Assembly: GCF_029227915.1 (NCBI RefSeq)
Contig: NC_079876.1
Location: 36,625,828-36,689,827 of the forward strand
From: Hydractinia symbiolongicarpus
Taxonomy: Eukaryota > Cnidaria > Hydrozoa > Anthoathecata > Hydractiniidae
Direction of reading: 5' to 3'
Length of the DNA: 64,000 bases
Each line of letters begins with the position of its first letter. Position 1 is the first letter of the stretch. Shown piece after piece: positions 50,341 through 62,368 of this stretch. A program made the translations under genes and the position numbers. The notes beneath the pieces were generated by a model. It ran no database searches. It saw only the letters and a program-made list of their open reading frames with translations, and was not told the origin of the DNA.

Positions 50341-53300
50341 ACAGTGAAACAATTGACTGTCGGGCTAAATTGAACTAATTTTGGACTGTGACCTTATAAG
50401 TGTTATAAGTGAGACAAGTGGACTCTAAGAAATAACATTCTTCTTAATTTGATATGATTGCCGGAACTCAGCGATTACACTGGGCGCTGTGGTAGCGCTT
50501 CATTTAAAATTTAGATTAATAAGTCATTTTTTACTGTGGAACCATTCCTAGCCGTTATCGCGCGCTGAAGAAACAGCGACAGTTTCAAAAACTACATTTC
50601 ATTGACTTTCTAACGGTATCAATCCGCTTCAGTTACAACGGTTGCCTCACCTATTCGTACCAACTTGTATTTAGCGATATTTTTCTCCTATTACTAGGTT
50701 GCATCGCTTTTAACAGTGAAAATGTGATTGACTGTGGGACTAAATTGAACTGCTTTTGAACTGTGACCTTATAAATGGTATAAGTGGGACAAGTGGACTC
50801 CAAGAAATAACATTGACTGTGGGACTAAATTGAACTGACTATGGACTGTGACCTTATGAATGTTAAATTGCGACAATTGGACTCCAAGAAATAACAGTCT
50901 TCTTAATTTGACATGATTGCCGGAACTCAGCAATTACACTGGGCGCGGTGGTAGCGCTTCAATAAAAAATTAGGATAAAAAGTCATTTTTTACTGTGGGA
51001 CCAATCCTAGCTGAAATCGCGCGCTGAAGAAATAACGACAGTTTCAAAAACTACATTTCAATAACATTCTAACGGTATCAATCCGCTTCAGTTACAGCGG
51101 TTGAGTCACATATTCGTACCAACATGTATTTCGTGATACTTTTCCGGTATTACTAGGTTGTATGGCTTTTAACAGTGAAGCGATTGACTGTGGGACTTAA
51201 TTGAACTGACTATGGACTGTGACCTTATGAATGTTAAAGTGAGACAATTGGACTCCAAGAAATAACATTCTTCCTAATTTGACATGATTGCCAAAACTCA
51301 ACGATTACACTGGGTGCTGTGGTAGCGCTTCAATAAAAATTAAGATAAAAAAGTCATTTTTTTACTGCCGGACTATTCATAGCCGTTATCGCGCGCTGAA
51401 AAAATAGAGACAGCTTCAAAAACTACATTTCATTTACTTTCTAACGGTATCAATCCGCTTCAGTTACAACGGTTGCGTCCCATATTCGCACCAACATGTA
51501 TTTTGCGATGTTTTTCTCACATTACTAGGTTGCATCGCTTTTAACAGTGAAACGATTGACTGTGGGACTAAATTGAACTGACTTTGGACTGTGACCTTAT
51601 AAATGTTATAAGTGAGACAAGTGGTCTCCAAGAAATAACAGTCTTCTTAATTTGACATGATTGCCGGAACTCAGCGATTACACTGGGCGCTGTGGTAGCG
51701 CTTCATTTAAGAATTTAGATAAATAAGTCATTCTTTACTGTGGGACCAATCCTAGCCGTTATCGCGCGCTGAAGAAATAGCGACAATTTCAAAAACTACA
51801 TTTCATCGTCTTTCTAACAGTATCAATCCGTTTGAGTTACAACGGTAGAGTCACATATTCGTACCAACATGTAATTCGTCCTATTTTTCCGGTATTACTA
51901 GGTTGTATGGCTTTTAACAGTGAAACGATTAACTGTGGGACTTAATTGAACTGATTATTGACTGAGACCTGATAAGCGTGATAAATGAGACAATTGGACT
52001 CCACGAAATAACATTCTTCTTAATTTGACGTGATTGCCGGAACTCAGCGATTACACTGGGCGCTGTGGTAGCGCTTCATTTAAGAATTTAGATAAATAAG
52101 TCATTCTTTACTGTGGGACCAATCCTAGCCGTTATCGCGCGCTGAAGAAATAGCGACAATTACAAAAACTACATTTCATCGTCTTTCTAACAGTATCAAT
52201 CCGTTTGAGTTACAACGGTTGGGTCACATATTCGACCAACATGTATTTAGCGATATTTATCTGATATTACAAGGTGGCATCGCTTTTAACAGTGAAACAA
52301 TTGACTGTCGGTCTAAATTGAACTAATTTTGGACTGTGACCTTATAAGTGTTATAAGTGAGACAAGTGGACTCTAAGAAATAACATTCTTCTTAATTTGA
52401 TATGATTGCCGGAACTCAGCGATTACACTGGGCGCTGTGGTAGCGCTTCATTTAAAATTTAGATTAATAAGTAATTTTTTACTGTGGAACCATTCCTAGC
52501 CGTTATCGCGCGCTGAAGAAACAGCGACAGTTTCAAAAACTACATTTCATTGACTTTTTAACGGTATCAATCCGCTTCAGTTACAACGGTTGCGTCACCT
52601 ATTCGTACCAACTTGTATTTAGCGATATTTTTCTCCTATTATTAGGTTGCATCGCTTTTAACAGTGAAAAGTGATTGACTGTGGGACTAAATTGAACTGC
52701 TTTTGGACTGTGACTTTATAAATGGTATAAATGGGACAAGTGGACTCCAAGAAATATCATTGACTGTGGGACTAAATTGAACTGATTTTGGACTGTGACC
52801 TTATAAATGGTATAAGTGAGACAAGTGGACTCCAAGAAATAACATTCTTTGTAATTTGACATGATTGCCGGAACTCAGCGATTACACTGGGCGCTGTGGA
52901 AACGCTTCATTTAAGAATTTAGATAAATAAGTCATTCTTTACTGTGGGACCAATCCTAGCCGTAATCATTGACTTTCTGGAGGTATCTGTGCGTTTGAGC
53001 TACAACGGTTACGTCACAAATTGGTACCACGTTGTATTTAGCGATATCTTTCCGATTTTACTAGGTTGCATTGCTTTTAGAAGTGAAACGATTGACCATG
53101 GGAACTAATTGAACTGATTTTGGACTGTGACCTTATAAATGTTATAAAAGAGACCAGTGGACTCTAAGAAACAACATTATTTGTAATTTGACATAATTGC
53201 CGGAACTCAGCGATTACACTGGGCGCTGTGGAAACGCTTCATTTAAGAATTTAAATAAGTAAGTCATTCTTTACTGTGGGACCAATCCTAGCCGTTATCG

Positions 53301-53824
53301 CGCACTGAAGAAATAGCGACAATTTCAAAAACTACATTTCATCGTCTTTCTAACAGTATCAATCCGTTTGAGTTACAACGGTTGAGTCACATATTCGTAC
53401 CAACATGTATTTCGTCCTATTTTTCCGGTATTACTAGGTTGTATGGCTTTTAACAGTGAAACGATTAACTGTGGGACGTAATTGAACTGATTATTGACTG
53501 TGACCTTAAAAATGTTATAAGTGAGACAAGTGGACTCCAAGAAATAATATTCTTTTTAACTTGACATGATTGCCGGAACTCAGCGATTACACTGGGCGCG
53601 GTGGTAGCGCTTCAATTAAAAATTAGAATAAAAAGTCATTTTTTACTGTGGGACCAATCCTAGCCGAAATCGCGCGCTGAAGAAATAACGACAGTTTCAA
53701 AAACTACATTTCAATAACTTTCTAACGGTATCAATCCGCTTCAGTTACAGCGTTTGAGTCACATATTTGTACCAACATGTATTTCGTGATATTTTTCCGG
53801 TATTACTAGGTTGTATGGCTTTTA
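50341..53824 (+). repeat. 3484-bp block, copy 2
   Basis: Tandem copy of 46857-50340 at constant offset 3484. It carries the same odd joints at 50730, 52677 and 52975. After 53824 the first difference is 'gaaacgattgactgtggg' against 'gaaacaattgactgtcgg', so the breakpoint lies in the shared 'gcttttaacagtgaaac'. Confidence 0.93.
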
Positions 53825-54169
53825 ACAGTGAAACGATTGACTGTGGGACTTAATTGAACTGACTATGGACTGTGACCTTATGAATGTTAAATTGCGACAA
53901 TTGGACTCCAAGAAATAAAAGTCTTCTTAATTTGACATGATTGCCGGAACTCAGCGATTACACTGGGCGCTGTGGTAGCGCCTCATTTAAGAATTTAGAT
54001 AAATAAGTCATTCTTTGCAGTGGGAACAAACCTAGCCGTTATCGCGCGCTGAAGAAATAGCGACAGTTTCAAAAATTACATTTCATTTTCTTTCTAACAG
54101 TATCAATCCGTTTGAGTTACAACGGTTGAGTCACATATTCGTACCAACATGTATTTCGTCCTATTTTTC
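53825..54169 (+). repeat. Family-C monomer present only in the first of two related blocks
   Basis: Sequence before it (53031-53838) matches 56758-57563 at offset 3727, and sequence after it matches 57525 onward at offset 3355. The difference, 372 bp, is one monomer, so this monomer is missing in the later block or was gained in this one. Confidence 0.75.
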
Positions 54170-55925
54170 CGGTATTACTAGGTTGTATGGCTTTTAACAG
54201 TGAAACGATTATCTGTGGGACTTAATTGAACTGATTATTGACTGTGACCTTAAAAATGTTATAAGTGAGACAAGTGGACTCCAAGAAATAATATTCTTTT
54301 TAATTTGACATGATTGCCGGAACTCAGCGATTACACTGGGCGTGGTGGTAGCGCTTCAATTAAAAATTTGGATAAAAAGTCATTTTTTACTGTGGCACCA
54401 TTCCTAGCTGAAATCGCGCGCTGAAGAAATAACGACAGTTTCAAAAACTACATTTCAATAACATTCTAACGGTATCAATCCGCTTCAGTTACAGCGGTTG
54501 AGTCACATATTTGTACCAACATGTATTTCGTGATACTTGTCCGGTATTACTAGGTTGTATGGCTTTTAACAGTGAAGCGATTGACTGTGGGACTTAATTG
54601 AACTGACTATGGACTGTGACCTTATGAATGTTAAAGTGAGACAATTGGACTCCAAGAAATAACATTCTTCCTAATTTGACATGATTGCCGAAACTCAGCG
54701 ATTACACTGGGTGCTGTGGTAGCGCTTCAATTAAAAATTAAGATAAAAAAGTCATTTTTTTACTGCCGGACTATTCATAGCCGTTATCGCGCGCTGAAAA
54801 AATAGAGACAGCTTCAAAAACTACATTTCATTTACTTTCTAACGGTATCAATCCGCTTCAGTTACAACGGTTGCGTCCCATATTCGCACCAACATGTATT
54901 TTGCGATGTTTTTCTCACATTACTAGGTTGCATCGCTTTTAACAGTGAAACGATTGACTGTGGGACTAAATTGAACTGACTTTGGACTGTGACCTTATAA
55001 ATGTTATAAGTGAGACAAGTGGTCTCCAAGAAATAACAGTCTTCTTAATTTGACATAATTGCCGGAACTCAGCGATTACACTGGATGCTGTGGTAGCGCT
55101 TCATTTAAGAATTTAGATAAATAAGTCATTCTTTACTGTGGGACCAATCCTAGCCGTTATCGCGCGCTGAAGAAATAGCGACAATTTCAAAAACTACATT
55201 TCATCGTCTTTCTAACAGTATCAATCCGTTTGAGTTACAACGGTTGAGTCACATATTCGTACCAACATGTATTTCGTCCTATTTTTCCGGTATTACTAGG
55301 TTGCATGGCTTTTAACAGTGAAACGATTAACTGTGGGACTTAATTGAACTGATTTTTGACTGAGACCTGATAAGCGTGATAAATGAGACAATTGGACTCC
55401 AAGAAATGACATTCTTCTTAATTTGACGTGATTGCCGGAACTCAGCGATTACACTGGACGCTGTGGTAGCGCTTTATTTAAAAATTTAGATAAATAAGTC
55501 ATTCTTCACTGTGGCACCAATCCTATTCGTTATCGCGCGCTGAAGAAGTAGCGACAATTTCAAAACCTACGTTTCATTGACGTTGTAACGGTGTCTGTCT
55601 GTTTGTGTTACAACGGTTCGGTTACATATTCGTACCAACATGTATTTAGCGATATTTATCTGATATTACTAGGTTGCATCGCTTTTAACGGTGAAACGAT
55701 TGACTGTGGGACTTAATTGAACTAACTTTGGACTGTGACCTGTTAAATGTGATAAATGAGACAATTGGAGTCCAAGAAATAACATTCCTTTTAATTTGAC
55801 ATGATTGTCGGATCTCAGCGATTACACTGGGCGGTGTGGTAGCACTTCATTTAAAAATTAAGGTAAATAAGTCATTCTTTACTGTGGGACCAATCCCAGC
55901 CGTTATCGCGCGCTGAAGAAATAGC
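54170..55925 (+). repeat. 1.76-kb block, copy 1 (offset 3355)
   Basis: Matches 57525-59280. Shared marks are 'cgattatctgtggg' (54208 and 57563), 'gtgatacttgtccgg' (54536 and 57891), 'tgactgagacctgataag' (55361 and 58716), 'gaaatgacattc' and 'tcctattcgttatcg'. The copies part at about 55925 and 59280. Confidence 0.85.
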
Positions 55926-57524
55926 GACAATTTCAAAAACTACATTTCATCGTCTTTCTAACAGTATCAATCCGTTTGAGTTACAGCGGTTGAGTCACAT
56001 ATTTGTACCAACATGTATTTCGTGATACTTGTCCGGTATTACTAGGTTGTATGGCTTTTAACAGTGAAGCGATTGACTGTGGGACTTAATTGAACTGACT
56101 ATGGACTGTGACCTTATGAATGTTAAAGTGAGACAATTGGACTCCAAGAAATAACATTCTTCCTAATTTGACATGATTGCCGAAACTCAGCGATTACACT
56201 GGGTGCTGTGGTAGCGCTTCAATTAAAAATTAAGATAAAAAAGTCATTTTTTTACTGCCGGACTATTCATAGCCGTTATCGCGCGCTGAAAAAATAGAGA
56301 CAGCTTCAAAAACTACATTTCATTTACTTTCTAACGGTATCAATCCGCTTCAGTTACAACGGTTGCGTCCCATATTCGCACCAACATGTATTTTGCGATG
56401 TTTTTCTCACATTACTAGGTTGCATCGCTTTTAACAGTGAAACGATTGACTGTGGGACTAAATTGAACTGACTTTGGACTGTGACCTTATAAATGTTATA
56501 AGTGAGACAAGTGGTCTCCAAGAAATAACAGTCTTCTTAATTTGACATGATTGCCGGAACTCAGCGATTACACTGGGCGCTGTGGTAGTGCTTCAATTAA
56601 AAAATAAGACAAAAAAGCCATTTTTTACTGCGGGACCAATCCTAGCCGTTAGCGCGCGCTGAAGAAATAGCGACAGTTTTAAAAACTACATTTCATTGAC
56701 TTTCTGAAGGTATCTGTGCGTTTGAGCTACAACAGTTGCGTCACCAATTGGTACCACGTTGTATTTAGCGATATCTTTCCGATTTTACTAGGTTGCATTG
56801 CTTTTAGAAGTAAAACGATTGACCATGGGAACTAATTGAACTGATTTTGGACTGTGACCTTATAAATGTTATAAAAGAGACCAGTGGACTCTAAGAAACA
56901 ACATTATTTGTAATTTGACATAATTGCCGGAACTCAGCGATTACACTGGGCGCTGTGGAAACGCTTCATTTAAGAATTTAAATAAGTAAGTCATTCTTTA
57001 CTGTGGGACCAATCCTAGCCGTTATCGCGCACTGAAGAAATAGCGACAATTTCAAAAACTACATTTCATCGTCTTTCTAACAGTATCAATCCGTTTGAGT
57101 TACAACGGTTGAGTCACATATTCGTACCAACATGTATTTCGTCCTATTTTTCCGGTATTACTAGGTTGTATGGCTTTTAACAGTGAAACGATTAACTGTG
57201 GGACGTAATTGAACTGATTATTGACTGTGACCTTAAAAATGTTATAAGTGAGACAAGTGGACTCCAAGAAATAATATTCTTTTTAACTTGACATGATTGC
57301 CGGAACTCAGCGATTACACTGGGCGCGGTGGTAGCGCTTCAATTAAAAATTAGAATAAAAAGTCATTTTTCACTGTGGGACCAATCCTAGCCGAAATCGC
57401 GCGCTGAAGAAATAACGACAGTTTCAAAAACTACATTTCAATAACTTTCTAACAGTATCAATCCGCTTCAGTTACAGCGGTTGAGTCACATATTCGTACC
57501 AACATGTATTTCGTGATATTTTTC
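55926..57524 (+). repeat. Spacer of family-C monomers between the two blocks
   Basis: Contains a third 'gtgatacttgtccgg' monomer at 56028 and a third copy of the 'gtaccacgttgtatttagcg' region (56758; others at 49547 and 53031). It is thus made of rearranged pieces of neighbouring blocks. No gene. Confidence 0.75.
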
Positions 57525-59280
57525 CGGTATTACTAGGTTGTATGGCTTTTAACAGTGAAACGATTATCTGTGGGACTTAATTGAACTGATTATTGACTGT
57601 GACCTTAAAAATGTTATAAGTGAGACAAGTGGACTCCAAGAAATAATATTCTTTTTAATTTGACATGATTGCCGGAACTCAGCGATTACACTGGGCGTGG
57701 TGGTAGCGCTTCAATTAAAAATTTGGATAAAAAGTCATTTTTTACTGTGGGACCATTCCTAGCTGAAATCGCGCGCTGAAGAAATAACGACAGTTTCAAA
57801 AACTACATTTCAATAACATTCTAACGGTATCAATCCGCTTCAGTTACAGCGGTTGAGTCACATATTTGTACCAACATGTATTTCGTGATACTTGTCCGGT
57901 ATTACTAGGTTGTATGGCTTTTAACAGTGAAGCGATTGACTGTGGGACTTAATTGAACTGACTATGGACTGTGACCTTATGAATGTTAAAGTGAGACAAT
58001 TGGACTCCAAGAAATAACATTCTTCCTAATTTGACATGATTGCCGAAACTCAGCGATTACACTGGGTGCTGTGGTAGCGCTTCAATTAAAAATTAAGATA
58101 AAAAAGTCATTTTTTTACTGCCGGACTATTCATAGCCGTTATCGCGCGCTGAAAAAATAGAGACAGCTTCAAAAACTACATTTCATTTACTTTCTAACGG
58201 TATCAATCCGCTTCAGTTACAACGGTTGCGTCCCATATTCGCACCAACATGTATTTTGCGATGTTTTTCTCACATTACTAGGTTGCATCGCTTTTAACAG
58301 TGAAACGATTGACTGTGGGACTAAATTGAACTGACTTTGGACTGTGACCTTATAAATGTTATAAGTGAGACAAGTGGTCTCCAAGAAATAACAGTCTTCT
58401 TAATTTGACATGATTGCCGGAACTCAGCGATTACACTGGATGCTGTGGTAGCGCTTCATTTAAGAATTTAGATAAATAAGTCATTCTTTACTGTGGGACC
58501 AATCCTAGCCGTTATCGCGCGCTGAAGAAATAGCGACAATTTCAAAAACTACATTTCATCGTCTTTCTAACAGTATCAATCCGTTTGAGTTACAACGGTT
58601 GAGTCACATATTCGTACCAACATGTATTTCGTCCTATTTTTCCGGTATTACTAGGTTGTATGGCTTTTAACAGTGAAACGATTAACTGTGGGACTTAATT
58701 GAACTGATTATTGACTGAGACCTGATAAGCGTGATAAATGAGACAATTGGACTCCAAGAAATGACATTCTTCTTAATTTGACGTGATTGCCGGAACTCAG
58801 CGATTACACTGGACGCTGTGGTAGCGCTTTATTTAAAAATTTAGATAAATAAGTCATTCTTCACTGTGGCACCAATCCTATTCGTTATCGCGCGCTGAAG
58901 AAGTAGCGACAATTTCAAAACCTACATTTCATTGAAGTTGTAACGGTGTCTGTCTGTTTGTGTTACAACGGTTCGGTTACATATTCGTACCAACATGTAT
59001 TTAGCGATATTTATCTGATATTACTAGGTTGCATCGCTTTTAACGGTGAAACGATTGACTGTGGGACTTAATTGAACTAACTTTGGACTGTGACCTGTTA
59101 AATGTGATAAATGAGACAATTGGAGTCCAAGAAATAACATTCCTTTTAATTTGACATGATTGTCGGATCTCAGCGATTACACTGGGCGGTGTGGTAGCAC
59201 TTCATTTAAAAATTAAGGTAAATAAGTCATTCTTTACTGTGGAACCAATCCCAGCCGTTATCGCGCGCTGAAGAAATAGC
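57525..59280 (+). repeat. 1.76-kb block, copy 2
   Basis: Second copy of 54170-55925 with scattered substitutions ('actgtggaaccaatcccag', 'cattgaagttgtaacgg'). From about 59281 it continues with 'cattgactttgtaacggtat', like 38.5-38.6 and 43.0 kb. Confidence 0.85.
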
Positions 59281-60366
59281 GACATTTTTAAAAACTACAT
59301 TTCATTGACTTTGTAACGGTATAAATCTGCTTCAGTTACAACGGTTGCGTTACATATTTGTACCAAGATGTATTTAGCGATATTTTTCTCATATTACTAG
59401 TTTGCATCACTTTTAACAGTGAAACGATTGACTATGGGACTAAATTCAACTGATTTTGAACTGTGACCTTATAAATGTTATAAGTGAGACAAGTGGCCTC
59501 CAAGAAATAACATTCTTTTCAATTTGACATGATTGCCGGAACTCAGCGATTACACTGGGCGCTGTGGTAGTGCTTCAATTAAAAAATAAGACAAAAAAGC
59601 CATTTTTTACTGCGGGACCAATCCTAGCCGTTAGCGCGCGCTGAAGAAATAGCGACAGTTTCAAAAACTACATTTCATTGACTTTCTGAAGGTATCTGTG
59701 CGTTTGAGCTACAACAGTTGCGTCACCAATTGGTACCACGTTGTATTTAGCGATATCTTTCCGATTTTACTAGGTTGCATTGCTTTTAGAAGTGAAACGA
59801 TTGACCATGGGAAGTAATTGAACTGATTTTGGACTTTGACCTTATATATGTGGTAAATGAGACAATTGGACACCAAGAATTAACATTCTTTTTACTTTGG
59901 CATGAATGCGGGAACTGCGCAGTTACACTAGAAACTGTGTTAGCTCTTTATTTACAAATGTAGATCAATGAGTCATTTTTACTTTGGGACTAATCCTAGG
60001 CATTAGCGCGCTTTGGAAAATTGGAGACAGTTTCAAAAACTACATTTCATCGACTTTCTAACGGTATTCGTCCGTTTGAGTTACAGCGGTTGCGTCACAT
60101 ATTCGTACCAACATGTTTTTAGCGATAATTTTGCGATATTTCTAGGTTGCATTGCTTTTAACAGTGAAATTAGTGATCGTGGGACCTAATTTAACTGATT
60201 TTGGACTTTCACCTTATAAATGTGGTAAATGAGACAATTGGAGTCCAAGAATTAACATTCTTGTTACGTTGGCATGATTGCCGGAACTCAGTATTTACAC
60301 TGAGCGCTGTGTTAGCTATTTATTTACAAATTTAGATCAATGAGTTGTTTTTACTCTGGAACTAAT
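59281..60366 (+). repeat. Family-C to module M transition, occurrence 4
   Basis: Monomers like those at 43.0-43.6 kb lead into module M at 59899 ('gcgggaactgcgcag' at 59908). So the order seen at 42.9-44.2 kb is repeated here about 16.3 kb away. Confidence 0.8.
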
Positions 60367-61110
60367 CCTAGCCATTAGCGCGCTGAAGAAATAGAGAAAG
60401 TTTCAAAAAGTACATTTCATTGACTTTCTAACAGTATCCCTCCGATTGAGCTACAACGGTTGGGTCACATATTCGTACCAACATGTATTTAGCGATAATT
60501 TTCTGATATTACTAAGTTGCGTCGCTTTTAACAATGAAACGATTGACTGTGGGATTTAATTGAACTAACTTTGGACTGCGACCTGATAAGCGTGATAAAT
60601 GAGACAATTGGACTCCAAGAAATAACATTCTTCTTAATTTGACGTGATTGGCGGAACTCAGCGATTACACTGGGCGCTGTGGTAGCGCTTCAATTAAAAA
60701 TTAAGATAAAAAAGTCATTTTTTTGATGTGGGACCAATCCTAGCCATTAGCGCGCTGAAGAAATAGAGAAAGTTTCAAAAAGTACATTTCATTGACTTTC
60801 TAACAGTATCCCTCCGATTGAGCTACAACGGTTGGGTCACATATTCGTACCAACATGTATTTAGCGATAATTTTCTGATATTACTAAGTTGCGTCGCTTT
60901 TAACAATGAAACGATTGACTGTGGGATTTAATTGAACTAACTTTGGACTGCGACCTGATAAGCGTGATAAATGAGACAATTGGACTCTAAGAAATAACAT
61001 TCTTCTTAATTTGACGTGATTGGCGGAACTCAGCGATTACACTGGGCGCTGTGGTAGCGCTTCAATTAAAATGTAAGATAAAAAAGTCATTTTTTTGCTG
61101 TGGGACCAAT
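60367..61110 (+). repeat. Single-monomer tandem duplication (2 x 372 bp)
   Basis: 60367-60738 and 60739-61110 are nearly identical adjacent monomers, sharing 'gtatccctccgattgagc', 'ctaagttgcgtcgc', 'gattggcggaactc' and 'tcatttttttg'. In this part of the window neighbours normally differ strongly, so this is a very recent one-monomer duplication. Confidence 0.92.
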
Positions 61111-62176
61111 CCTAGCCGTTAGCGCGCGCTGAATTAATAGATATAGTTTGAAATACTACATTTCACTGATTTTCTAACGGTGTCAGTCCGTTTGAGTTTC
61201 AACGGTTGGGTCACATATTCGACCAACATGTATTTAGCGATATTTATCTGATATTACTAGGTTGCATCGCTTTTAACAGTGAAACAATTGACTGTCGGGC
61301 TAAATTGAACTAATTTTGACTGTGACCTTATAAGTGTTATAAGTGAGACAAGTGGACTCCAAGAAATAACATTCTTCTTAATTTGATATGATTGCCGGAA
61401 CTCAGCGATTACACTGGGCGCTGTTGTAGCGCTTCATTTAAAAATTTAGATTAATAAGTCATTTTTTACTGTGGAACCATTCCTAGCCGTTATCGCGCGC
61501 TGAAGAAACAGCGACAGTTTCAAAAACTACATTTCATTGACTTTCTAACGGTATCAATCCGCTTCAGTTACAACGGTTGCGTCACCTATTCGTACCAACT
61601 TGTATTTAGCGATATTTTTCTCCTATTATTAGGTTGCATCGCTTTTGACAGTGAAAAGTGATTGACTGTGGGACTAAATTGAACTGATTTTGGACTGTGA
61701 CCTTATAAATGGTATAAGTGGGACAAGTGGACTCCAAGAAATAACATTGACTGTGGGACTAAACTGAACTGATTTTGGACTGTGACCTTATAAATGGTAT
61801 AAGTGAGACAATTGGACTCCAAGAAATAACATTCTTTGTAATTTGACATGATTGCCGGAACTCAGCGATTACACTGGGCGCTGTGGAAACGCTTCATTTA
61901 AGAATTTAGATAAATAAGTCATTCTTTACTGTGGGACCAATCCTAGCCGTTATCATTGACTTTCTGAAGGTATCTGTGCGTTTGAGCTACAACGGTTGCG
62001 TCACCAATTGGTACCACGTTGTATTTAGCGATATCTTTCCGATTTTACTAGGTTGCATTGCTTTTAGAAGTGAAACGATTGACCATGGGAACTAATTGAA
62101 CTGATTTCGGACTTTGACCTTATATATGTGGTAAATGAGACAATTGGACACCAAGAATTAACATTCTTTTTACTTT
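61111..62176 (+). repeat. Family-C monomers with partial monomer and deletion joint
   Basis: Holds another 85-bp partial monomer (61664-61748) and the 43-bp deletion joint at about 61952, in the same order as in the 3484-bp blocks, but diverged from them. Probably an older relative of that block. Confidence 0.8.
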
Positions 62177-62357
62177 GGCATGAATGCAGGAACTGCGCAG
62201 TTACACTAGAAACTGTGTTAGCTCTTTATTTACAAATGTAGATCAATGAGTCATTTTTACTCTGGGACTAATCCTAGGCATTAGCGCGCTTTGGAGAATT
62301 GGAGACAGTTTCAAAAACTACATTTCATCGACTTTCTAACGGTATTCGTCCGTTTGA
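62177..62357 (+). repeat. Module M, truncated (occurrence 5)
   Basis: Starts as module M with 'tgcaggaactgcgcag' and stops at 62357, where 'cgtccgtttgag' is joined to 'cgcggtggtagcgc'. The two family-specific halves come from different phases. Confidence 0.85.
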
Positions 62358-62368
62358 GCGCGGTGGTA
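62352..62368 (+). other. Phase-jump joint
   Basis: 'gtttgag' (end of a monomer) is followed by 'cgcggtggtagc' (middle of one). The distance from the start at 62002 to the next at 62522 is 520 bp, so about 222 bp of two monomers are missing. There is almost no shared sequence at the joint, which points to non-homologous joining. Confidence 0.85.
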
